Shown in pieces: positions 33,601 through 40,756 of a stretch of DNA of 64,000 nt. The notes under the pieces are model-generated. The model searched no databases. It was not told the origin of the DNA and worked only from the letters and a program-made list of their open reading frames with translations. The stretch is from the NCBI GenBank assembly GCA_016703535.1, contig JADJBV010000001.1:4764001-4828000 (forward strand), written 5' to 3'. A program made the position numbers and the translations under genes. The stretch's first letter is position 1. Each line of letters begins with the position of its first letter. This stretch comes from Deltaproteobacteria bacterium. GTDB lineage: Bacteria > Myxococcota > Kuafuiibacteriia > Kuafuiibacteriales > Kuafuiibacteriaceae.

Positions 33601-34532
33601 GCTTCGCGCCCCTCCTCTTGCTCGCCTTGGCTGCGCCCCCGAACGACGGCCGTCAGCTGCTCGATCGGATCGTCGCGGTGGTCAACGACGAGATCATCAC
33701 CCTTTCGGAGGTGGAGGCCGCCGCCGGCCCGTACCTGCCGCAAAACGACACCGAGGCCAAAAAGCAGGCCCTCTACCGGGACATCTTGGATCAGTTGATC
33801 GCCGAGCGCCTCCTCAGCGAACAGATCAAGGAGGCCAAGATTGGCATCACCGAAGAAGAGGTGGACCGGGCCATCAAGGACATCCTGCGGCAGAACAAGA
33901 TCGACGAAGAGGACCTGAAGCAGGCGGTCGAGTCCCGCGGCATGTCCCTCGGCCAATATCGCGAAGACCTCAAGACCCAGCTGATCCGCCTGAAGATCAT
34001 CGACATGAAGGTCCGCTCCCGGGTGGTGGTGCCCGAGACCGACATCAAGGCCGAATACGATCGACAGTCCCGGGACGAAAAGGTCGAGAACCTGGTGAAG
34101 ATCCGCCACATCTACTTCCGCTACGGCGACTCGCCGGATCCCAAAGAGAAGGCTCGGATCTTGGGTTTGGCGACGGCCGCCCGAAAACGTGCGGTCGATG
34201 GCGAAGACTTCGGGGCCTTGGCCACCGAACTCAGCCAAGGCCCCACCGCCGCCCAAGGGGGTGACCTGGGAGAGCTGGCCGAGGCGGGCCTGTTGCCCGA
34301 GTTGGCAAAGGTCGTGAAGACCATGCAGCCCAACACCATCAGCCAGCCGATCGAGACCATCAACGGCGTCCACGTGGTCCGGCTGGAGGGGCGGCGGGTG
34401 AAGGAATCCAAGGCCTACGCGGAGCAGCGGGAGCAGATCTACCAGCGGCTCTACCAAAAAGAGGTCGAGACCCAGATGAAGATCTGGCTCGACGAGCTGA
34501 GGGCCCAAAGCGCCGTCGAAGTGCGGATGTAG
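33597..34532 (+). CDS. SurA-like periplasmic PPIase, third of three
   Basis: I choose the GTG at 33597, which overlaps the preceding stop and gives a short signal peptide (SFAPLLLLALAAPP). A reading frame open 97 codons further upstream lies inside the previous gene. The mature protein starts with the SurA signature LLDRIVAVVNDEIITLSEVE, followed by a helical chaperone domain and one parvulin domain (about 172-275: VKIRHIYFRYGDSPDP, GALATELSQGPTAAQGGDLG, INGVHVVRLEGRR). Unlike E. coli SurA it has one parvulin domain, not two. Probable role: outer-membrane protein biogenesis together with the two lipoprotein PPIases. Confidence 0.88.
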   Translation: MSFAPLLLLALAAPPNDGRQLLDRIVAVVNDEIITLSEVEAAAGPYLPQNDTEAKKQALYRDILDQLIAERLLSEQIKEAKIGITEEEVDRAIKDILRQNKIDEEDLKQAVESRGMSLGQYREDLKTQLIRLKIIDMKVRSRVVVPETDIKAEYDRQSRDEKVENLVKIRHIYFRYGDSPDPKEKARILGLATAARKRAVDGEDFGALATELSQGPTAAQGGDLGELAEAGLLPELAKVVKTMQPNTISQPIETINGVHVVRLEGRRVKESKAYAEQREQIYQRLYQKEVETQMKIWLDELRAQSAVEVRM

Positions 34533-34541
34533 GAGCGGCCC

Positions 34542-35213
34542 TTGGCCTTCCACAAGTCAGGCGTCACCTCTTTTGTCCTGTTGAGCCCGGGTCCTCGGCC
34601 CCAGCTGGCCGCCTTGCTCAAGAGCGCCTTCAGCGATCCGTGGGTCGGCAGTTATCAGATCGGCTTTGGCCCGCCGGTGATCAAGTCCTCCTCCACCCTC
34701 ACCGATCAGCTCAAGGGTGTCTTGCCGGCGCTGGAGAAGCTGGAGATCTACCTGGACGTCTGCCTGGCGGAAGAGGAGCGGCGGCGGCTCGCCAAGTTGC
34801 ATCGCGCCCTGGTGGTGCGGCGCCTGGGCCCGGTCGAGGCCGAGGCGGTCGACGAGGCCAGCGCCGATGTCTTTGACCTCTCCTTGCGCCTTCACACCCC
34901 GCTGCGAGCGACGGAGCCGGTTCGGGCTTCGATGTTGGCCGCCGGTGTGGCGTTGGATTGGGTGGACGAGGGCCTGGCCCCCGACAGCCTCAGCGGCCGC
35001 TTCTACGTCCACTTGGACGATCCGGACGGCGAACGCCTCTTGAGCATCCCCGAGGTCGCCCAGACCGCCTCGAAGTTGGCGGTGGAACTCCGGGTGCCGA
35101 TCGTGGTGCGGCGCCTGTTTTTGGCGTGGCTGGAGCGTCGCCGAAGAGACTTGGGCGCGGAGTTCGTGGATCTGGGCGCCCCGGCGTCTCACGCCCGGGT
35201 TTTGGGTCGCTAA
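34542..35213 (+). CDS. Conserved-looking protein of unknown function, end of PPIase operon
   Basis: The start is a TTG with AGGAG 6 bases upstream, 9 bases after the SurA-like gene. The 223-residue product has no signal peptide, no membrane span and one Cys (YLDVCLAEEE). It is rich in charged helices (EEERRRLAKLHRALVVRRL) and ends with a C-terminal helix of Arg residues. It appears cytoplasmic. No motif recognised. Being in the chaperone operon suggests a linked function. It meets the transglutaminase gene tail-to-tail with overlapping stop codons. Confidence 0.6.
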   Translation: MAFHKSGVTSFVLLSPGPRPQLAALLKSAFSDPWVGSYQIGFGPPVIKSSSTLTDQLKGVLPALEKLEIYLDVCLAEEERRRLAKLHRALVVRRLGPVEAEAVDEASADVFDLSLRLHTPLRATEPVRASMLAAGVALDWVDEGLAPDSLSGRFYVHLDDPDGERLLSIPEVAQTASKLAVELRVPIVVRRLFLAWLERRRRDLGAEFVDLGAPASHARVLGR

Positions 35214-36727
35214 AAGCGGACCCGTTCGCCGCTCGAGGTGGTGTACTCGAGCACCTTGAGGTCCAGGTCCCCGATCATCGCCGCCGCCACCATCCCAGCT
35301 TCCCGCAGGCCATCGGCGTCGGACTGGCCGACCGCAAACTTGAGGTGGGTCGAGTCGGCCAGGTCCTGCCCGAAGGTCGGATCCATGGCCACCCAATCGC
35401 CGCCGACGTAGACCTCGACCCACTCGTGGTAGCCGAAGACCGGGTTGGCGCCCCCGACGTAGACCAAACCGGTGGCCAGCCGCGTCGGGATGCCAGCGAT
35501 CTTGGCCAAGGCCGAAAACAACACCGAATGTTCGGTGCAGTCGCCCTCCCGGGTCTCGAGGGCCTCGCTGGCGGTCGCGAAGGCCCGGGCCAGGGTCTTC
35601 TTCTTGATGTGGTCGTGGACGAAGCGGTTGAGCGCCTTGGCGCTGGTCCAGGCGTCCTTTTCGGAGCCGAGGACCCGCTCCACCACCGCCACCAGCCGCT
35701 CGTCCTTGATCGGCTCGTAGGGCGTCTCCTTCAGGAAGGCCTTCACCTTGGCGTCCTTGATCGGGCGGGCCTGGGCTTTTTTGGGGGCCCGGGCGTTGAC
35801 CAAGCGGAGCTCCACCGCGGGCCCGACCACCTTGCCGGTCTGGCGGGCGTCGGTCAGGAAGGTCGGCGTCTTGCCCGACTTGCTCCCGATCCGGACCCAC
35901 AAGCCGTCGAGCGTGTGCCCGGGCGGTAGGGGCCGGGGCAGGGCAAAGAGGGCCGAGCTGAAGATGTCGACGGTGGCGTCCAGACGCAAGGCGTCTTCTT
36001 GGGTGGTCCGGACAAACTCGGCCCCGATGCCCACCATTTCGGTGCGCTCCATGGTGCCGTCCTTGGACACGATCGCCTTGCTGACCAGAGGTCCGAGGGT
36101 CTCTTCGACCACGAAGTTGGCGCCGTCCATGCCCACCTGCTTCATGCTGAAGGCCGAGATCTCGCCCTCCGCTTCGTCCACCGCACACCCGCTCAAGGGC
36201 TGCTTGGCGGGGAGCGCGTTGTAAAAGAGCACCTCGAGGCTGGAGGCCAAGTAGAGGTGACCCGGGCAGGGCCCTTGGTTCGACGACCCGCCTTTCATGG
36301 GCAGCCGCTTCTCTTGGATGTTGCCGCCGACGTCGCTGCGGATGACCAAAAACTCGCCGTCCCGATAACCCGTGACGGTCCGTTGTTCCCGGCCTTCGAG
36401 GCGGGTGTGGTTGAACTTCATCGGCTGACCGTCGGGGGTGAAGTAGGCGTCGGTGGTCGACTCCATCCGGACCACGTCTTCTTGGCGGCGGACCGTGACC
36501 GAAGAGGCCCGGTGGACCAAAAAGGCGGGGCGCCCGTTGATGGTGGTCGGGGAGTCCTTGGCGTGGAGGTGGCCGACCTTGTTCCCGTAGAACTTGAAGT
36601 CGTACCAGGCCTCCCGCGCCTTCAGCACCGGAGCCGGGTCGGCGGCGCCCATCAAGATCCACGCGAGGGGCAACCACAACCCTCGGCGCAGGGTGCTCAG
36701 GGTGAGGCTTTTTTGCGTTTCCACCAT
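35210..36727 (-). CDS. Exported transglutaminase-like protein
   Basis: The ATG at 36727 gives an N-terminal hydrophobic segment (LWLPLAWILMGAAD, about 20-33) and a mature protein of about 470 residues. The C-terminal third has the transglutaminase core: Cys397 (REGDCTEHSVLFSALAKIAGIPTRL), His434 (GYHEWVEVYV) and Asp449 (AMDPTFG), so the triad is intact. The N-terminal 300 residues are beta-rich. Relatives in bacteria act as peptidases or cross-linkers in the periplasm. The start lies inside the end of the DedA gene (31-base overlap), suggesting coupling. Confidence 0.82.
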   Translation of the reverse strand: MVETQKSLTLSTLRRGLWLPLAWILMGAADPAPVLKAREAWYDFKFYGNKVGHLHAKDSPTTINGRPAFLVHRASSVTVRRQEDVVRMESTTDAYFTPDGQPMKFNHTRLEGREQRTVTGYRDGEFLVIRSDVGGNIQEKRLPMKGGSSNQGPCPGHLYLASSLEVLFYNALPAKQPLSGCAVDEAEGEISAFSMKQVGMDGANFVVEETLGPLVSKAIVSKDGTMERTEMVGIGAEFVRTTQEDALRLDATVDIFSSALFALPRPLPPGHTLDGLWVRIGSKSGKTPTFLTDARQTGKVVGPAVELRLVNARAPKKAQARPIKDAKVKAFLKETPYEPIKDERLVAVVERVLGSEKDAWTSAKALNRFVHDHIKKKTLARAFATASEALETREGDCTEHSVLFSALAKIAGIPTRLATGLVYVGGANPVFGYHEWVEVYVGGDWVAMDPTFGQDLADSTHLKFAVGQSDADGLREAGMVAAAMIGDLDLKVLEYTTSSGERVRF

Positions 36728-37317
36728 CGATAAAGGCCGTAAACCACGGCTCCGCTCACGGCAACCGCGTACAGGCCCTTCTGGTAGACGGCGAAGACCT
36801 CCTCGATCTTCTCCCAACTCCCACCGACCTGGACGCCCAAGGTGAGGATCAAGGCGGTCCACCCCAGGTTGGCCACCAGGCCCGCCAACATCACCGACCA
36901 CAGCGGCAAACGGGCCGCACCGGCGGCGAAGAAGGTCACCGCCCGTACGCCCGGGAAGGCCCGGTTGAGCGCGATCACCCACATCCCGTATTTGCGGAAG
37001 ACCTCAAAAAACTTGGGTAAGGCCGCGGGCCCGAGGAGCCGATCGAAGATCTTCTGGCCCCGGAGGGTCCCGTCCGGGAGGGAACACCAACGCCCGAGGC
37101 CGTAGTGGATCAACGCGCCGGTCGCGCCCCCCGCCACCGCCACCAAAAAAACGATGGCGAAGGGCTGAGCCCCCGCGACCACCAACAGCGATCCGGCCAA
37201 GACCACGCTGTCGGCGGGCAGCGGCGGCACCAGGTACTCGAGGGCGGCCGCGGCGAAGATGATCGCCAAGCCCCACCAACCGGGGTGACTGCGCAGAAAC
37301 TCCAACACGTCTTCCAT
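36697..37317 (-). CDS. DedA / VTT-domain membrane protein
   Basis: A polytopic inner-membrane protein of about 206 residues with 4-6 hydrophobic segments. DedA hallmarks are seen: the N-terminal ALEYLVPPLPADSVVLAGSLL with its acidic Glu and Pro-rich re-entrant loop, and LNRAFPGVRAVTFFAAGAARLPLW, matching the F-x3-R-x3-P-x2-R family motif with an Asn-Arg variant. DedA proteins are proton-dependent lipid scramblases that recycle undecaprenyl phosphate or phospholipid. It is cotranscribed with the transglutaminase downstream, so the pair may act on the envelope. Confidence 0.82.
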   Translation of the reverse strand: MEDVLEFLRSHPGWWGLAIIFAAAALEYLVPPLPADSVVLAGSLLVVAGAQPFAIVFLVAVAGGATGALIHYGLGRWCSLPDGTLRGQKIFDRLLGPAALPKFFEVFRKYGMWVIALNRAFPGVRAVTFFAAGAARLPLWSVMLAGLVANLGWTALILTLGVQVGGSWEKIEEVFAVYQKGLYAVAVSGAVVYGLYRWWKRKKASP

Positions 37318-37383
37318 GGTGGGCCGGACTGGATCGAGCCTAAGGGCCCGTCCTCGAATTAGCTAACCCTTTGGACGGCCCTG

Positions 37384-38724
37384 TCAGCGGCCTTGGAAGA
37401 GCCGCTGGATCCGGGCCGGCTCCAGCTCGACGATCAACGTCCGGGCCTTGGAGACCCCCACCTGTCCCGGCGGCGCACCTTTGGTCTTCTTCACGTAGCG
37501 GGCCTCGGTCCAGATCACCTCGACCTTGGTCTCGCCCTTGTGGCTCGAGTAGTGGGCCGCCAAGTGGGCCGCGTCCATCAGGGCGTCGGGGTGCGGGCTT
37601 TTGCCTTTGGCGTTCCGGAGGACCACGTGAGCGCCCGGCCCCTGGGCGTGCAACCAGATGTCATCGGCCCGGGCGCCACCGAAGGTCAGCCGATCGTTCT
37701 CTTTGGCGCCTTTGCCGACCCGGATCTCCGATCCATCGGCGGCGACGAAGGCCCGGGACACCGCGTCGAGGGGGTGACGTCGTGGTGTCCCTCCCACTTT
37801 GGCGATGGCCCTGGGCCCCACCTCGCCGTCTTGGCCCTCGGCCCGCGCCAACAAGGTCGGCAGATCGGCCGTGGACAAGAACGCCCGTTCGGCCGCCAAG
37901 GCTTGATGTCGGGCCCGCTCCTGGATCAGGCGTTGTTCGACCTTCTCCAGGCCCCGAGTGGCCCGCTTGGCGCGCCGAAAGAAGCGCTCCAGGTTCTCTT
38001 TGGGGCCCAAAGCCGGATCGAGGGGGAGGTTGACGGTTTCTCCGGTGGCCCAGTCGGTGGCCGGTACCGAACTCGCGCCGCGCCGCACCTGATGCAGCAC
38101 GGTCTTGAGCAGTTCGCCGTGTCGACCGTCGTCCGAAAGCGCCAGCAGGGCCTGACGATCGCCCTCCAGGTTGGCCAAGAGGGTGCTGCACTTCTTCTCG
38201 GCCTTCTTGAGCGCTGCCAAAAGTTGGGCGCGGAGCAACGCCTCCGCTTGAGCCGGGGCCTGCACCTGGTAACGCGCGGCCGCGGCCTCGTTCTCCGGAA
38301 AACGCAGCGACGTGAAGGTGTCGACGACGGGTGCGGTGCCGGGGGCCGGTCGCTCGTCTTCGGCGAGGAAACGGAAGGCCTCCTTGCCCCGATCGAGCCG
38401 GACCTCGAGGCCGACGTCTTCACCCGCCAGTTGAATGGTGCGTCCGACCGCCTGCAGGGCCAGCAAGCTCCGTCCCACCAGCCGCTTACGCAGGAGGGCC
38501 TGCAGGGCTCCCCCGGGGGCGGTGCGTGGGGGGCGTTCGTCGATCAAGTGGGTCCGGGCGGCACCCGGCCGGGCCGACAACAGCCAACGGAAGGTGCGCC
38601 CCGGGCAACGGAGCTCCAGCACCACCTCGCCGGGGCCGACGACGTCGATCCGCTGGATCTTACTGCCCAAAAGGGGCTGGAGCTCCGCCACGATCGACTG
38701 GGTGATCTCGGCTTTTTGGCTCAC
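37384..38724 (-). CDS. NFACT-family protein (RqcH/FbpA-like), divergent
   Basis: The C-terminal domain carries the NFACT-R signature: NDRLTFGGARADDIWLHAQGPGAHVVLRN, then HYSSHKGETKVEVIWTEARYVKKTKGAPPGQV. The N-terminal NFACT-N region (1-130) and a helical middle (about 160-300) are present. Family members (RqcH, NEMF) bind 60S/50S-tRNA complexes and add Ala tails to stalled chains. This protein is shorter (446 aa vs ~570 in Bacillus), and the region that normally contains the Asp-Arg pair reads VGRTIQLAG. Its activity may therefore differ. The start is GTG at 38724. It precedes no obvious operon partner. Confidence 0.8.
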   Translation of the reverse strand: MSQKAEITQSIVAELQPLLGSKIQRIDVVGPGEVVLELRCPGRTFRWLLSARPGAARTHLIDERPPRTAPGGALQALLRKRLVGRSLLALQAVGRTIQLAGEDVGLEVRLDRGKEAFRFLAEDERPAPGTAPVVDTFTSLRFPENEAAAARYQVQAPAQAEALLRAQLLAALKKAEKKCSTLLANLEGDRQALLALSDDGRHGELLKTVLHQVRRGASSVPATDWATGETVNLPLDPALGPKENLERFFRRAKRATRGLEKVEQRLIQERARHQALAAERAFLSTADLPTLLARAEGQDGEVGPRAIAKVGGTPRRHPLDAVSRAFVAADGSEIRVGKGAKENDRLTFGGARADDIWLHAQGPGAHVVLRNAKGKSPHPDALMDAAHLAAHYSSHKGETKVEVIWTEARYVKKTKGAPPGQVGVSKARTLIVELEPARIQRLFQGR

Positions 38725-38754
38725 GGCGCCCGGTGAGGGAACAACAGCCCCCCC

Positions 38755-38793
38755 AAAAAAGGAACGGCCCGCCGCTCTTTCGAGGGCGGGCCG
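38755..38793 (-). terminator. Intrinsic terminator of the histone H1-like gene
   Basis: On the minus strand a perfect 9-bp stem (CGGCCCGCC, with its complement at 38765-38773) has an 11-base loop and is followed by TTCC and six T residues (38755-38760). It lies 28 bases past the stop of the H1-like gene. This also separates that gene from the NFACT gene downstream. Confidence 0.8.
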
Positions 38794-38820
38794 CGTATCA
38801 GCTTCTTACGGTTCTACGGC

Positions 38821-39009
38821 TTACGCCGCAGGAGCCGCATCGGCAGCAGGCGCCGCAGCTTTGCCGCGACGCTTCTTAGTAGCCTTCTTCTTGGCCTTCT
38901 TCTTACCGGCCTTCTTCTTGGTCTTCTTCTTGGCGGCCTTCTTCTTGGTCGCCTTCTTCTTCGTGGCCTTCTTCTTGGTACGAGCCTTCGACTTTTTACG
39001 AGTTGCCAT
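38821..39009 (-). CDS. Lys-rich histone H1-like protein
   Basis: A 62-residue, extremely basic protein: MATRKKSKARTKKK, then a run of KKKAxKKK units, followed by an Ala/Pro-rich acidic tail (AAAPAADAAPAA). This composition matches H1-like DNA-binding tails (AlgP/HctB-like and myxobacterial histone H1-like proteins), which compact DNA or modulate transcription. The AGAGAGG ribosome site is 5 bases before the ATG. A consensus-like sigma-70 promoter lies 42 bases upstream and an intrinsic terminator follows, so it is a monocistronic, probably highly expressed gene. Confidence 0.85.
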   Translation of the reverse strand: MATRKKSKARTKKKATKKKATKKKAAKKKTKKKAGKKKAKKKATKKRRGKAAAPAADAAPAA

Positions 39010-39050
39010 CCAAACCTCTCTTGCCTCGTTGAGTGAGGCGAAGTGAATGA

Positions 39051-39079
39051 AATGTACGGATGCAATGACGCGATGTCAA
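39051..39079 (-). promoter_or_regulatory. Sigma-70 type promoter of H1-like gene
   Basis: On the minus strand a perfect -35 TTGACA (39079-39074) is followed, after exactly 17 bases, by TACATT (39056-39051; 4/6 match to TATAAT). The start of transcription would fall about 35 bases upstream of the H1-like ATG. An inverted repeat CAACGC-GT-GCGTTG (39080-39093) abuts the -35 and may bind an activator or repressor. Confidence 0.75.
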
Positions 39080-39552
39080 CAACGCGTGCGTTGCTTTCGT
39101 CCTCCACTCGGTGCAGCACGCCGACGATCACGCGTGCACGCGCGCTCTCCGCGCCCAAAAACTTCGGCGATCACCAAGCCGAAATTCATGCGTATACGGG
39201 CTCAAAACCGCACTTTCCGTGCAAGTCGACATTTGCGCGATCGCGCGCTCGGCGGTGGTGTCGAACGATCGACACCGTCGCTGAGTTTTTTTTTCGAGTT
39301 GGGGGTGCTCAGGACGACCACCCGACACGATCGCGGGCGTCATTGGGGCGACACGACGCGATCTGGATCACCGGATGAACGTCCGAAGACCCCGCCGCGT
39401 TGGGCGCCGTGTCCGGTTCAAGTGACCGATCCGCGCTGGGACCGGCGACCCCCGCTGATTCGCGTTTTGATCGAGAATTTAGGGCGTTTTTTGAGATCGT
39501 GTTGCGCCCAAAAGTGGGGGCGCGACCGGGATCGGTGATCGATCCCGGGAGC
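39080..39552. other. 473-bp non-coding region rich in palindromes
   Basis: No convincing gene lies between the H1-like promoter and the acyl-CoA dehydrogenase stop. Base use differs from neighbours: more CGATCG, CGCGTG and A/T runs, with no codon periodicity that I can see. Perfect palindromes or inverted repeats include CAACGCGTGCGTTG (39080-39093), GCGTGCACGC (39132-39141), CGTATACG (39191-39198), GCGCGATCGCGC (39235-39246) and GTGTCGA-ACGA-TCGACAC (39258-39275). A run of nine T is at 39286-39294. Possibly regulatory or structural, or an unrecognised small RNA. Confidence 0.6.
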
Positions 39553-40746
39553 TCAGAAGCTCTTGATGGTCTCGAAGAGGCGTTTGGCGATGACGATGCG
39601 CTGGATCTGACCGGTGCCTTCGAAGATGTCGTACACCTTCACGTCGCGGAACCACTTCTCCACCAGCGCGTCCTGGTGATTGCCGGCCGCGCCCATCACC
39701 TCCAGGGCGTCGATGGTCACCTGCTGGGCGACCTCGGCGGCGTAGGCCTTCGACATCGACGCTTCTTTGGTGTTCGGCAGGCCCAGATCGGCCATCGCGG
39801 CCGCCCTCCAGACCAGGAGCCGGGCCGCCTCGAGCCGTCGCTCCATCTTGCCGAGCAGGGCCTGGATCAACGCGTGACGCGGCAGCGGCCGGGCCAAACA
39901 GTAGGCCTCCTTCGCGAAGTCCCGGGCCCGTTCGTAGGCCGCGCGGCCGATCCCGACCGCCATCGCCGCCACCAGCGGCCGGGTGTTGTCGAAGGTCTTC
40001 ATCGCCGTCTTGAAGCCGTCGGTGGCCTCGTAGATCGACTCTCCCCCCAGGAGGTTATCGACGTGGACCCGGCAGTCCTCCAGCACCAACTCGGCGGTTT
40101 CGCTGGCCCTCAGGCCCATCTTTTTCTCCAGCTTGCCGACCGAAAACCCGGGAGTGCCCTTCTCGACCACGAAGGCCCGGTGGCCGGCCCGCCCCAAGGA
40201 CGGGTTGACGGTCGCGAAGATGACCACCCAATCGGCCCGCGCGCCGTTGGTGATGTAGCATTTTCGCCCATTGAGGACGTAATGGTGGCCGTCCTTCTTG
40301 GCGGTCGTCTGGAGTCCAGCGACGTCGCTGCCCGCCTGGGGTTCGGTGAGGCCGTAGGCGCCCCAGTGCAGCTCCTCTTCCCGCTGGAAGGGCGCAAAAA
40401 ACCGCTCTTGTTGTTCTTTGGTGCCGGTCAAGCGGATCGGCGGGCCGCCCAGGCCCGGGCCGGGCAACGAGAGGATCAACGACGCGTCGCCCCACGCCAT
40501 CTCCTCGGCCCCGATCACCGCCGAGCGGTTGGCCTGTTTGGAGCGACGCACCCCCACTTCGGCGGGCCGATCTTCGGCTTCGGTGGCGCCTTGGGTGACG
40601 CCCATCTGCTTCAGCTTGAGCAGGAAGGCGTCGGGGAAGTGGTGTTGCCGATCGGCCGCCAAAGACAGCGGGCGGATCTCGTTTTCGGCGAGCCAGTGGG
40701 TGAGCTGACGGATGTTCTCTTGTCCGGGCGTTAGCGTGAAGTCCAT
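39553..40746 (-). CDS. Acyl-CoA dehydrogenase (FAD-dependent)
   Basis: The 397-residue protein has the full ACAD fold: the N-terminal helical domain, FAD-binding AYGLTEPQAGSDVAGLQTTA, LNGRKCYITNGARADWVVIFA, and the C-terminal KVYDIFEGTGQIQRIVIAKR with the catalytic Glu in the FEGT motif. It should oxidise acyl-CoA to enoyl-CoA in beta-oxidation or amino-acid degradation, passing electrons to ETF. An AGGAGG ribosome site precedes the ATG. It is 10 bases downstream of a second ACAD gene and probably co-translated with it. Substrate is not predictable from motifs. No ETF or thiolase gene is nearby. Confidence 0.92.
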   Translation of the reverse strand: MDFTLTPGQENIRQLTHWLAENEIRPLSLAADRQHHFPDAFLLKLKQMGVTQGATEAEDRPAEVGVRRSKQANRSAVIGAEEMAWGDASLILSLPGPGLGGPPIRLTGTKEQQERFFAPFQREEELHWGAYGLTEPQAGSDVAGLQTTAKKDGHHYVLNGRKCYITNGARADWVVIFATVNPSLGRAGHRAFVVEKGTPGFSVGKLEKKMGLRASETAELVLEDCRVHVDNLLGGESIYEATDGFKTAMKTFDNTRPLVAAMAVGIGRAAYERARDFAKEAYCLARPLPRHALIQALLGKMERRLEAARLLVWRAAAMADLGLPNTKEASMSKAYAAEVAQQVTIDALEVMGAAGNHQDALVEKWFRDVKVYDIFEGTGQIQRIVIAKRLFETIKSF

Positions 40747-40756
40747 GGCGTCCTCC

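Noticed and set aside
34557..36677. 706-codon minus-strand frame with Arg/Gly-rich product
   Set aside because: It is out of frame with the transglutaminase gene, whose catalytic motifs are unambiguous, and crosses several genes.
39258..39294. Hairpin plus T9 as an intrinsic terminator
   Set aside because: The stem is only 7 bp, an 11-base gap separates it from the T run, and no upstream plus-strand gene exists. Kept only as part of the palindrome-rich region.
39043..39538. Small overlapping open frames in the palindrome-rich region
   Set aside because: They lack ribosome sites, codon bias and any recognisable motif. Two frames overlap the H1-like promoter.
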